A DNA stretch of 64,000 nucleotides from Nocardia higoensis NBRC 100133 (GTDB lineage Bacteria > Actinomycetota > Actinomycetes > Mycobacteriales > Mycobacteriaceae): the NCBI RefSeq assembly GCF_000308595.1, contig NZ_BAGA01000077.1:124001-188000 (forward strand), in the 5' to 3' direction. A program made the translations under genes and the position numbers. Shown here piece by piece: positions 15,968 to 24,965 of this stretch; within the stretch, counting starts at the first letter, position 1; every line of letters starts with the position of its first letter. The notes beneath the pieces are model-generated. The model was not told where the DNA came from, searched no databases, and saw only the letters and a program-made list of their open reading frames with translations.

Positions 15968-17631
15968 GTATGCGCGCACTGTTGCCCTCCTGGTCGGAGT
16001 GGCGTCCCGCGGTCCGCGCGCCCGGCGCGGACCTGATGGCCGGGCTCATGGTCGCGCTGGTCGCTCTGCCGCTGGCGCTCGGTTTCGGCATCAGCTCCGG
16101 TTTGGGCGCGGCCGCGGGCCTGGCCACCGCGGTCATCGCCGGTGCGATCGCCGCGGTCTTCGGCGGCTCGCGCTTCCAGGTGAGCGGCCCGACCGGCGCG
16201 ATGACGGTGGTGTTGGTGCCGATCTTCCATCAGCACGGCGCGAGCGGGGTGCTCACCGTCGGGTTGATGGCCGGCTTCGTCCTGGTGGTGCTGGCTCTCG
16301 CCCGCGTCGGCCGGGCGGTGCGCTACATGCCCGCTCCGGTGATCGAGGGCTTCACCGCGGGCATCGCCGTGGTCATCGCGCTGCAGCAGTTCCCCGCGGC
16401 GCTGGGCATCGAGCACGCCGAGGGCGAGAAGGTGTGGCAGGTCGCGTTCGACGCCGTGCGCGCGTTCCTCACCCACCCGCATCTCACCTCGCTGGTGACC
16501 GCTCTGGCGGTCGCGGCGGCGGTGCTCATCGGCGGCCGCTATCTGCCGCGGCTGCCCATGGCACTGCTCGCGGTGGCCGCCGCCACCCTGGCGGCGCAGG
16601 TCTTCGACCTGGACCTCCTCGCGATCGGCACGATCCCCGCCGGATTGCCCGCTCCCAGCCTCGGATTCGTCTCCTTCGACCAGTTGGGCACGCTGATCGG
16701 CCCCGCCCTGGCCGTCGCGGCGCTGGCCGCGCTCGAGTCGCTGCTGTCGGCGACCGCGGCGGACTCGATGGCAGTCGGCACCCGCCACGATCCCGACCGG
16801 GAACTGCTCGGACAGGGCCTGGCCAATATCGCCGCCCCGATGTTCGGTGGTGTCCCGGCCACCGGCGCGATCGCGCGTACCGCCGTCAACGTTCGCGCGG
16901 GCGCCCGCACCCGGCTGGCCGCGCTCTTCCACGCCGTGGTGCTCGCCGCCATCATCTACCTGGCTGCGCCGCTGGTCGCCCACATCCCGCTCGCCGCGCT
17001 GGCGGGTGTGCTGCTGGCCACCACCGTGCGGATGGTCGAAACCGCGTCGCTGGCCGCGATCGCCCGTGCCTCCCGAGGTGACGCGGTGATCATGGTGATC
17101 ACCTTCGGCGTCACCGTCGCCACCGACCTGGTCACCGCCGTCGCGGTCGGCGTCGCGATCGCCATCGCGCTCGCGCTGCGATCGGTCGCCAAAGAGGCGC
17201 GGCTGCAGCAGGTTCCGCTCGACCTGCCCGTCGCCGACACCGAGCACCTCGCCGAGGAGCACCGCCTGCTGCACGACCACATCGTGGCCTACCGCATCGA
17301 CGGACCGCTGTTCTTCGCCGCCGCCCACCGTTTCCTGCTCGAACTGACCGAGGTGGCCGACGTCAAGGTCGTCATCCTGCGCATGTCGCAGATCACCGCG
17401 CTCGACACCACGGGGGCTCTCGTTCTTGCCGACGCCATCGGCAAGCTCGAACACCGCCACATCACGGTGCTCATGTCCGGCCTGCGTGAGGACCACCGCC
17501 GTCGCCTGGCCGCCATCGGCGCTCTCCCCGCCGGCGGCGACGAACAGATCTTCGAGCACACCCCCGACGCCATCGCCTACGCCCGCGACCACCTCGCCGG
17601 GCTCGAGTCCGTGGAGGAGTTCGTTCGCTGA
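15964..17631 (+). CDS. SulP-family inorganic anion transporter with STAS domain
   Basis: 555 residues. About 10-12 membrane helices (residues ~20-400) begin with [24 protein letters not shown], the SulP signature region, and include [14 protein letters not shown]. The C-terminal cytoplasmic STAS domain (~430-540) has [20 protein letters not shown]. Substrates in the family are sulfate, bicarbonate or other anions. Bicarbonate transport would link it to PEPCK, which releases or fixes CO2 and is coupled to it by a 4-base overlap. The substrate is inferred. Confidence 0.9.
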   Translation: MSMRALLPSWSEWRPAVRAPGADLMAGLMVALVALPLALGFGISSGLGAAAGLATAVIAGAIAAVFGGSRFQVSGPTGAMTVVLVPIFHQHGASGVLTVGLMAGFVLVVLALARVGRAVRYMPAPVIEGFTAGIAVVIALQQFPAALGIEHAEGEKVWQVAFDAVRAFLTHPHLTSLVTALAVAAAVLIGGRYLPRLPMALLAVAAATLAAQVFDLDLLAIGTIPAGLPAPSLGFVSFDQLGTLIGPALAVAALAALESLLSATAADSMAVGTRHDPDRELLGQGLANIAAPMFGGVPATGAIARTAVNVRAGARTRLAALFHAVVLAAIIYLAAPLVAHIPLAALAGVLLATTVRMVETASLAAIARASRGDAVIMVITFGVTVATDLVTAVAVGVAIAIALALRSVAKEARLQQVPLDLPVADTEHLAEEHRLLHDHIVAYRIDGPLFFAAAHRFLLELTEVADVKVVILRMSQITALDTTGALVLADAIGKLEHRHITVLMSGLREDHRRRLAAIGALPAGGDEQIFEHTPDAIAYARDHLAGLESVEEFVR

Positions 17632-17819
17632 GTGACCTCCCTCCGCAGGGTCGGATGGCTCCGCCGAAACCGATGCGCTGCACGAGGTCTCACACGGAGC
17701 CCGGCGACTGTCGGCGCCCTTCCCGCGGGTGGCGGCGAACGGATGCGCACGCGGCCCGGTCCGGAGCGACCCGGTGGTAGCCTGCCGGGAAGGAAGCTCG
17801 AGCATCCGGGGGAGATACC

Positions 17820-18758
17820 GTGCGCATCGGCCTGTACATCGGCGGAACACCGCCCATCGAGGGTGTGCTGGAGCAGGTCGGGTTCGCCGCGGCCGCCGGA
17901 CTGGACAGTGTCTTTCTCAATCAGGTGCTCGGCTGGGACGCGCCGACGGTTGCCGCGCTCGCCGCCCGCGAGGTTCCGGGCATCGAGCTGGGAACGGCTG
18001 TCGTGCAGACCTTTCCACGGCACCCGATCACGCTGGCGAGTCAAGCGCTCACCGTGGCGGCGGCGGCGGGCTCGGGGCGGTTCACCCTCGGCATCGGGCC
18101 GAGCCATCCGCAGGTCGTCGAGGGCAGCTTCGGCCTGTCCTACGAACGGCCCGCCCGCCACATCCGCGAGTACCTGTCCGCGCTGATGCCCCTGCTGCGT
18201 GGGGAAGCGGTCGACTACCGAGGCGAAACCGTGCGCGCGGCCGCGACACTGGAGGTCCCGGCCGCCGATGCGCCGCCGGTGCTGCTCGCGGCGCTGGGAC
18301 CGGTGATGTTGCGCATCGCCGGTGAGCTGGCCGACGGCGTGGTGACCACCTGGGCCACTCCACAGATCATCGCCGAGCATGTCGGGCCCCACCTCGCCGC
18401 CGCGGCCACGGCGGCCGGACGGCCCGCGCCGAGGATCGCGGCGATCGTGTCCGCCGCCGTCACCGACGACCGGGACCGGCTGCGCCGTGAACTCGGGCGA
18501 CAGCTGGCGGCGGTCTCACAGCTGCCCAGCTATCGGGAACTGCTCGACCGCCAGGGGCTGACCGGTGTCCACGAGACCGCGCTGCTCGGCAGCGAAGCAG
18601 AGGTCGCCGAGGGCATCGGCAGCTTCGCGGACGCGGGCGTCACCGATCTCCTGATCAGCATCCGCGGTGAGGCCGTCGACCAGCGACGCACCCTGGAGTT
18701 CCTGGCCACTCTTCGCCGCAGCGCGCCGCGATCCGGCGGACGTGCGCACTCGGGGTAG
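17820..18758 (+). CDS. LLM-class F420-dependent oxidoreductase
   Basis: 312 residues from GTG 17820, with GGGGGAG just ahead. Luciferase-like TIM barrel: MRIGLYIGGTPPIEGVLEQV, AAAAGSGRFTLGIGPSHP, YERPARHIREYLSALMPLL, PVLLAALGPVMLRIAGELADG. The spacing and the G-x-GPSH motif are typical of F420-dependent actinobacterial enzymes rather than FMNH2 monooxygenases. The substrate is unknown. It stands alone between sulP and a damaged MFS gene. Confidence 0.85.
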   Translation: MRIGLYIGGTPPIEGVLEQVGFAAAAGLDSVFLNQVLGWDAPTVAALAAREVPGIELGTAVVQTFPRHPITLASQALTVAAAAGSGRFTLGIGPSHPQVVEGSFGLSYERPARHIREYLSALMPLLRGEAVDYRGETVRAAATLEVPAADAPPVLLAALGPVMLRIAGELADGVVTTWATPQIIAEHVGPHLAAAATAAGRPAPRIAAIVSAAVTDDRDRLRRELGRQLAAVSQLPSYRELLDRQGLTGVHETALLGSEAEVAEGIGSFADAGVTDLLISIRGEAVDQRRTLEFLATLRRSAPRSGGRAHSG

Positions 18759-18808
18759 GGCGGTGACGTAGGGCCGGCCAGGCGTGTCCGGTCGTCGATA
18801 CTCGGCAA

Positions 18809-19546
18809 ATGACCAGCACACTCGAGGCGCCGGACGCTCCGCCTGCGCTGAGTCGTCGTCGCACCGACATCGTCTTCGTGACGATCGTGCTCGGCATGCT
18901 GATGGCCGCGCTCGACCAGACGATCGTGTCGACCGCGCTGCCGACCATCGTCGCCGAACTCGGCGGCGCCGGTCACATGGCCTGGGTGGTGACGGCCTAC
19001 ATGCTCACCGAGGTGGTGGCGACGGTGCTGGCGGGCAAGTTCGGCGACATCTTCGGCCGCAAGCTGATGTTCCAGCTCGGCGCGGTGCTCTTCGTCGCCG
19101 GTTCGGTGGCGGGGCTGTCGCAGGACATGTTCCTGCTGATCGTCGGCCGGGCGATCCAGGGCGTCGGCGGCGGCGGGCTGATGGTGACCGCGATGGCGCT
19201 GATCGCCGATGTGATCCCGCTGCGCGAACGCGGCAAGTACCAGGGCGCCATGGGCGCGGTGTTCGGCGTGACCACGGTGCTCGGCCCGACGCTCGGCGGC
19301 CTGTTCCTCGGCTCGGCGATTCTGCTGGCCGCCTTCGTCCGGGTGGAGTCGCGGGCCGCCGAACCCATGCTGCCGATGAGCCTGGTCGACCGCTTCCGCA
19401 AGGTCTGGCGAGGCTGGCTCGACGACCAGCTCGAGGACTGGACCTTCGCCGACCCCGCCGATCGGGCGCTGCTCGACCAAGCCCTCGGCAGCATCGCGGG
19501 CAAGCTGCTCGACGACCGGCGGAACCACCTCGCCGCCCACGCCTGA
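18809..19546 (+). pseudogene. MFS drug-transporter remnant (DHA2/EmrB type) with internal deletion
   Basis: 245 residues. The first ~165 match the start of a 14-helix EmrB/QacA-type exporter through about five helices (VLGMLMAALDQTIVSTALPTIVAEL, then GRKLMFQLGA, VGRAIQGVGGGGLMVTAMALIADVIPLRERG). The frame then jumps at about 19310 from GPTLGGLF straight to LGSAILLAAFVRVESRAAEPMLPMSL, a segment that normally comes after helices 6-7. It ends in a soluble, charged tail, LVDRFRKVWRGWLDDQLEDW onward. Most of the transporter is missing without a frameshift, so transport is very unlikely, although the frame could still be translated. Confidence 0.75.
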
Positions 19547-19610
19547 CCCGCTCTGAGAGGCCGCGTCGAACCCTCGAAATGAACCGACCGAAGGGTTGGA
19601 TTCTCATCGA

Positions 19611-19625
19611 GGCAAACGGTTTGCC
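19611..19625. promoter_or_regulatory. Palindromic operator candidate before the ABC importer operon
   Basis: GGCAAAC-G-GTTTGCC has perfect 7-bp arms around one central base and lies about 105 bases before the solute-binding-protein gene. The size and symmetry suit a LacI-, GntR- or IclR-type dimer. The regulator is not identified. Confidence 0.45.
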
Positions 19626-19728
19626 TGCGCACCGCCGGTTGTCAGGATGAGGGCCGTCACCTCGGCGACCGAGGACGGCGGAGTCGGCTGCACCCGCCGC
19701 GGCAGCGCAGATCAGAACGTGGAGCGTC

Positions 19729-21372
19729 ATGAAGCAATCGAAAGCCGTGCTGCGAGCAGGCGCGGCGTGTATCGCCGTGGTGGCCCTGGCGCTGGGAGGA
19801 TGCTCCTCCGGTGGCGGAGCAGCGGGCGAGAACAGCGAACCGGTGAGCGGAGGGACCGCCCGTTTCGGCCTGTCGCTGGACCCACCGTGCTTCGACCCGC
19901 ACTACACCGGCACGATCATGAACTACACGGTCGCGCGCAATGTCATCGACTCGCTGCTGTACTGGAAGCCGGACGGCACCTTCGCGCCGTGGCTGGCCGA
20001 GAGCTACCGGATCTCCGAGGATCAGCTGACCTATACCTTCACCCTGCGCAAGGACGTCACTTTCAGCAACGGTGAGGTCTTCGACGCGGCCGCGGTGAAG
20101 GCCAATTACGACTTCATCCTCGATCCCGCCAATGCCACCAATGCCGCCAAGGTGATCACCAGCATCCGGCAGGTGAACGTCATCGACCCGCACACCGTGG
20201 AATTCCAGCTGTCCAAGGTGGATTCGGGATTGCTGCGATCGCTGTCGAGTGTGCGCGCCGGATTCCTCGCCCCTTCGGTGCTGCCGCTGAAGGACAAGCT
20301 CTGCAAGGACACCGCGAACCTCATCGGCACCGGGCCGTTCACCATCGAGCAGTACAACCCCGGCCAGGACGTGACCCTGGTGAAGAACCAGGCCTACAAC
20401 TGGGCGCCGGAATCCGCCGACCACCAGGGACCGGCCTACCTCGACGAGGTCGTGTTCACCTTCCTGCCCGAGACGTCCGCGCGCACCGGTGCGCTGCAGT
20501 CCGATCAGGTCGACATCATCGACAGCGTCCAGTCCTATGACGTCCCGTTGTTCGAGGACACCGAGGGCTTCGAGTACCTGGTCGGCTACGACACCAGCAC
20601 CTCGTTCGGCTTCAACCTCAACGCGGGCCGGTTCCCGACCGACGACATCCGGGTGCGCAAGGCCCTGCGTGACGGTTTCGACGTCGATGCCGTCGTGTCG
20701 AGCCTCTACCAGGGACACGTCTCACGGAACTGGAGCTGGGCGGGTGCCGACAGCCCGTACTACGACCCGAGCCTGGTCGGTCAGTGGGGCAACAAGATCG
20801 ACGAAGCGAACAAGCTCCTCGACGAAGCGGGCTGGACACAGCGCGACGGCGACGGCTATCGCGTCAAGGACGGCAAGCGTCTGACCGTCTCGGCCCAGTA
20901 CATCGCCGAAGCCGTCCGCGACCAGCGCGACATTCTCATCCAGTCCATCCAGGCGGAGCTGAAGAAGAACATCGGCCTCGAACTGCTTCTGGACACCCCG
21001 GATTCGGGCACGTTCTACTCGCGGCTCTACAGCGGCAATTACGGGATCTACCCGAACATCTGGACCGGCGCCGACCTGGCCAACAATGTCACCACCTACA
21101 TCCACGACTGGCTCTACAAGTACGCCGCGCAGAAGCCCGCCGAGGTGGTGGACGTGAACACACTGGCGTTGCGGGCGGTCGGCACGCTCGACGAGCAGCA
21201 GCGCATCGCGTTGATCCACGAGGTCCAGCGCAAGATGGTGCTCGAGCACGCGCTGTTCGTGCCGCTCAGCTCGGGCGCGTTCCAGATCGCGACGTCCTCG
21301 CGGGTGCACGGCATCGGTTTCGAACCCGATTCGCTGACCGTCGGCAGCTTCCACGGCGTCTGGATCGGCTGA
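19729..21372 (+). CDS. ABC transporter solute-binding lipoprotein (peptide/nickel family 5)
   Basis: 547 residues. A lipoprotein signal with lipobox ALGGC places Cys at about residue 25. The mature protein is a family-5 binding protein: FGLSLDPPCFDPHY, YRISEDQLTYTFTLRKDVTFSNGEVFDAAAVKANYDF (in parts), LIGTGPFTIEQY, FNLNAGRFPTDDIRVRKALRDGFD. It would capture an oligopeptide-like or other bulky ligand outside the membrane for the importer encoded next. Its stop (TGA) overlaps the permease ATG by one base, the first link of a five-gene coupled unit. Confidence 0.92.
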   Translation: MKQSKAVLRAGAACIAVVALALGGCSSGGGAAGENSEPVSGGTARFGLSLDPPCFDPHYTGTIMNYTVARNVIDSLLYWKPDGTFAPWLAESYRISEDQLTYTFTLRKDVTFSNGEVFDAAAVKANYDFILDPANATNAAKVITSIRQVNVIDPHTVEFQLSKVDSGLLRSLSSVRAGFLAPSVLPLKDKLCKDTANLIGTGPFTIEQYNPGQDVTLVKNQAYNWAPESADHQGPAYLDEVVFTFLPETSARTGALQSDQVDIIDSVQSYDVPLFEDTEGFEYLVGYDTSTSFGFNLNAGRFPTDDIRVRKALRDGFDVDAVVSSLYQGHVSRNWSWAGADSPYYDPSLVGQWGNKIDEANKLLDEAGWTQRDGDGYRVKDGKRLTVSAQYIAEAVRDQRDILIQSIQAELKKNIGLELLLDTPDSGTFYSRLYSGNYGIYPNIWTGADLANNVTTYIHDWLYKYAAQKPAEVVDVNTLALRAVGTLDEQQRIALIHEVQRKMVLEHALFVPLSSGAFQIATSSRVHGIGFEPDSLTVGSFHGVWIG

Positions 21373-22400
21373 TGACCGGCACAGCGGAGTCGATCGCGGT
21401 CGCGGACGGCGTGACCCCCGAGCCGGCGTTCGGCAAGGACAGCGCACAGGCACCGCCCGGGAGCCGGCAGAACACGGCCCTGCGCAACACGATCATCGGC
21501 CGCCTCGTCGGCTCGGTCGTGGTGCTGTGGGCCGCGTTCACCGCGACATTCGTCGCGCTCCAGTTCATCCCGGGCGAGATCGAGGACATCATGGCCGGTG
21601 ATGTCGACTATCCCGGGCTCCGGGAGACGATCCGCGCGGACTGGGGACTGGACAAGCCCGTTGCCGAGCAGTACTTCGCCTACCTGGGGCGCCTGCTGGA
21701 AGGCGACCTCGGGCGCTCCTACGTGAAGCGCCAGGACGTCACCGACCTGATCTCCGCGCAGATCGGCTCGACCATCCAATTGGCGGTCGCCGCAGGCCTT
21801 CTGGCGATCGGCGGCGCGATCCTGGTCGCGGTGTTCACCTCGGGGCGCAATCGTTTCGTGCGCTCGATCTTCTCGGGGATCGAGATCGTCGCCAACTCCG
21901 TCCCGGTGTTCTGGTTCGGCCTGTTGTTGCTGCTGGTCTTCTCCTTCAATCTGAAGCTCTTTCCGGTCTCGGGCGCGAAGGACCTCTCCGCGCTGGTGTT
22001 GCCCGCGATCACGCTGGCGCTGCCGACCTTCGGATTGCTGACGCCGGTGCTGCGCGACGCGATGGAACGGGCGCTGGAGCAGCCGTTCGCCGTGACCGCG
22101 CTCGCACGCGGTATCAGCGAGTCACGGCTGCGGTTGCGTCACGCGCTGCGGCACGGCCTGGTGCCCGCGGTCACCCTGGCCGGCTGGCTGGTGGCGCACC
22201 TGCTCGGTGGCGCGGTGATCACCGAAACCGTGTTCGGACGGCCGGGATTGGGCACCATCGCCCTGCAGGCGGTCATGGCCAAAGACGTGCCGGTGGTGCT
22301 GGCGATCGTGCTGATCGTCGCGGCGATCTACGTGGTCGTCTCGACGATCGTGGACATCTCCTACGCGTTCATCGATCCGAGATTGAAGGCAGCTCGATGA
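21372..22400 (+). CDS. ABC transporter permease, DppB/OppB type
   Basis: 342 residues with a cytoplasmic N-terminus of ~45 residues, then about six helices. The large extracytoplasmic loop after helix 1 contains WGLDKPVAEQYFAYLGRLLEGDLG, a DppB hallmark. The cytoplasmic EAA loop is VTALARGISESRLRLRHALRHGL, and the end AFIDPRLK is typical. It pairs with the next permease to form the channel. Confidence 0.92.
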   Translation: MTGTAESIAVADGVTPEPAFGKDSAQAPPGSRQNTALRNTIIGRLVGSVVVLWAAFTATFVALQFIPGEIEDIMAGDVDYPGLRETIRADWGLDKPVAEQYFAYLGRLLEGDLGRSYVKRQDVTDLISAQIGSTIQLAVAAGLLAIGGAILVAVFTSGRNRFVRSIFSGIEIVANSVPVFWFGLLLLLVFSFNLKLFPVSGAKDLSALVLPAITLALPTFGLLTPVLRDAMERALEQPFAVTALARGISESRLRLRHALRHGLVPAVTLAGWLVAHLLGGAVITETVFGRPGLGTIALQAVMAKDVPVVLAIVLIVAAIYVVVSTIVDISYAFIDPRLKAAR

Positions 22401-23284
22401 CAGTCGATATCTCCGCGGCTCCGGAAGCCGAAGTGGTCCTCCCCGAGACGCGGGAGAAGACCACGAGAAAGATCCGGCTACGGCTGCCGATCCCGGTGAT
22501 CGCCGCCCTGCTGTACCTGTCGCTGGTGTTGCTCGCCATCCTCGCACCCGAACTGCTCGGTGCGACCGACCCGACGGCGACCAGCCCTGCGACAGCACTG
22601 CACGCACCGGGCGAGGGATTCCTGCTCGGCAGTGACCAACTCGGTCGCGATATCTACTCCCGGATCCTGCACGGCGCCCGATGGTCCATCGGCATCGCGG
22701 TGGCGGCGCTGGCGATCGGCGTGTTCCTCGGTGCGGTGCTCGGCTTGATCGCGGGTCTGTCCAACCGGATCGTCAACGAGATCACCGGCCGTCTGTTCGA
22801 CCTGCTCTCGGCCTTCCCCGGTGTGCTGCTCGCCTTGCTCATCGCGGTGCTCTGGGGTCGCGGAGTCACCGGCATCGCGCTGGCGATCGGCCTGTCGAGC
22901 GTGCCGAAGTTCGGTCGCATCATCCGCGCCCGCACGCTGCAGGTGAGCAACTCGGACTATGTGGTCAACGCGGTCACCTTCGGACACTCGAAGTTGCGCA
23001 ATATCGTGCGCCACGTCCTCCCGAACGTCATCGGCTCGATCGGCCTGGTGGCCGCGATGGATCTGGGCGCGTCCATCCTCGCGGTCTCCGGCCTGAGCTT
23101 CCTGAAGATGGGACCGCAGCCGCCGACGCCCGAATGGGGCATCATGCTGGCCGAATCCCGTGATGTACTGCGCGTCGCCTGGTGGGCGAGTGTGTTCCCT
23201 GGCCTGGCACTGGTGCTGACCGTGGCGTCGTTCGTCGTACTCGGCCGGTATGCGCAGGCGCGATTCGAACGGAGAGTCCGGTGA
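22397..23284 (+). CDS. ABC transporter permease, DppC/OppC type
   Basis: 295 residues, starting inside the previous stop (ATGA). Family marks: LGSDQLGRDIYSRILHGARWSIGIA after the first helix, and PEWGIMLAESRDVL near the end. About six membrane helices. It forms the heterodimeric membrane channel with the DppB-like protein. Confidence 0.92.
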   Translation: MTVDISAAPEAEVVLPETREKTTRKIRLRLPIPVIAALLYLSLVLLAILAPELLGATDPTATSPATALHAPGEGFLLGSDQLGRDIYSRILHGARWSIGIAVAALAIGVFLGAVLGLIAGLSNRIVNEITGRLFDLLSAFPGVLLALLIAVLWGRGVTGIALAIGLSSVPKFGRIIRARTLQVSNSDYVVNAVTFGHSKLRNIVRHVLPNVIGSIGLVAAMDLGASILAVSGLSFLKMGPQPPTPEWGIMLAESRDVLRVAWWASVFPGLALVLTVASFVVLGRYAQARFERRVR

Positions 23285-24933
23285 CCGGAAAACGCCTGCT
23301 CGAGGTCGACAATCTGCGGATCGCCTTCGGCTCGGCGCCACCGATCGTGTCGTCGGGGCTGAGCTTCACCCTGGACGCGGGCGAATGCGTCGCGCTGGTG
23401 GGGGAGTCCGGTTCCGGCAAGAGTCTCACGGCGCGCAGCCTCGTCGGTCTCGTCGGGCCCGGGTCGAAGGTCGATGCCGACACCTTCCTGATCGGCGGGC
23501 GCGATGTCCTCGGATTCGATACGCGAGCATGGCAATCCGTGCGCGGGCGGCAGGTAGGGCTCGTCCTGCAGGACGCGCTGGTCAGCCTGGACCCGCTGCG
23601 CACGATCGAGAACGAGGTATCGGAATCGCTGGTGGCGCATCGGATCGGCACCAGGAAGAGCCGACGCGAGAAGGTCGAAGCGCTGCTCGGATCGGTCGGC
23701 ATCGCCGACGCGTCCCGGCGGCTGCGTCAATCCGCCCACGAACTGTCGGGCGGGCAGCGTCAGCGCGCTCTCATCGCCTCGGCGATCGCCGCCGATGCCG
23801 AGGTGATCGTCGCCGACGAGCCGACCACCGCCCTCGATGTGACTGTGCAGCAGCAGGTGCTCGCGGTGCTGCGCAAGCGGCTGGCCGAGGGGGCGGGACT
23901 GTTCCTGGTCAGCCACGACCTCGCCGTCGTCTCGGGCATCGCCGATCGCGTGCTGGTCCTGCGTGACGGGGTGGTGGTGGAGTCGGGTCCGACCTCGCAG
24001 GTGCTGAAACATCCGGAGCATCCGTACACCCGCAAGTTGATCGCCGCCATTCCCACCAGACAATCCCGCGGGTTCAAGCTCGCCTCGGTCGAGGAACGAG
24101 CCGGCCGGGCAGGCGGCGCGATCGTGCGTGAGCGGGCTCCCGAACATGTCGTGGACGCCGAGGAGCTCACCCTCGAGGTCTCCCACCTGACGAAGATCTA
24201 CGGTCGGCCGGGCAGGGGCCGTAAGGTGATCACCGCCGTGGACGACGTGAGCTTCGTGGCGCGGCGCGGCGAAACTCTCGGCATTGTCGGCGAATCCGGT
24301 TCGGGCAAGTCGACCACCGTGAAGGCGGTCCTCGGTCTGCTCACACCGACCGCCGGGGAGATCCGGCTCGACGGCAAACCCTGGAGCTCACTGCGGGAAC
24401 GCGAACGCCGCTCCCGCCGCGAGCAGGCGCAACTGGTGCCGCAGGACACATTGAGCTCCTTCGACCCCCGCTACACGGTCGAACAGATCGTTGCCGAATC
24501 CCTGCTGCGGTCCTACCCGGACGCACTCGCCCGCAAGCGCCGGATCCGCGAGGTCCTCGACTGGGTGCACCTGCCGGTCTCGATCCTCGATCGGCAGCCG
24601 CTGCGGTTGTCCGGTGGTCAGCGCCAGCGCGTGGCCATCGCACGGGCGCTCGCGCCGACACCGCGCATCGTGGTCTGCGACGAACCCGTCTCCGCGCTCG
24701 ACGTCTCGGTGCAGGCGCAGATCCTGGACCTGTTGCAGGAGCTGCGCGCCGAACATCGCACGACCATCCTGTTCGTCAGCCACGACCTCGGTGTGGTCCA
24801 CCAGATCTCCGATCGCCTGGTGGTGATGAAGAACGGCCGCATCGTCGAGGAAGGCGATGTCACCGAGGTTTTCGACGCACCGCGTCACGACTACACCCGC
24901 GAGCTGCTCGACTCCGTGCCGAAGTTCGCGTGA
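23281..24933 (+). CDS. Fused double ABC ATPase (DppD-DppF type)
   Basis: 550 residues from GTG 23281, overlapping the permease stop. Two complete nucleotide-binding domains are joined in one chain. Each has a Walker A GESGSGKS, a signature LSGGQRQR and a Walker B/D-loop (VADEPTTALD in the first, VCDEPVSALD in the second). This replaces the usual separate DppD and DppF. The C-terminal part of each domain has the HPEHPYTRKL / APRHDYTRELL tail of peptide-type ATPases. Confidence 0.93.
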   Translation: MTGKRLLEVDNLRIAFGSAPPIVSSGLSFTLDAGECVALVGESGSGKSLTARSLVGLVGPGSKVDADTFLIGGRDVLGFDTRAWQSVRGRQVGLVLQDALVSLDPLRTIENEVSESLVAHRIGTRKSRREKVEALLGSVGIADASRRLRQSAHELSGGQRQRALIASAIAADAEVIVADEPTTALDVTVQQQVLAVLRKRLAEGAGLFLVSHDLAVVSGIADRVLVLRDGVVVESGPTSQVLKHPEHPYTRKLIAAIPTRQSRGFKLASVEERAGRAGGAIVRERAPEHVVDAEELTLEVSHLTKIYGRPGRGRKVITAVDDVSFVARRGETLGIVGESGSGKSTTVKAVLGLLTPTAGEIRLDGKPWSSLRERERRSRREQAQLVPQDTLSSFDPRYTVEQIVAESLLRSYPDALARKRRIREVLDWVHLPVSILDRQPLRLSGGQRQRVAIARALAPTPRIVVCDEPVSALDVSVQAQILDLLQELRAEHRTTILFVSHDLGVVHQISDRLVVMKNGRIVEEGDVTEVFDAPRHDYTRELLDSVPKFA

Positions 24934-24965
24934 AGCACATGAGTACACGACGACGAGGTGGAGAA

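Noticed and set aside
15562..17850. 762-residue minus-strand frame opposite sulP
   Set aside because: Antisense to a well-supported SulP and pckG end; composition (Asp/Gly/Arg/His runs) is typical of a shadow.
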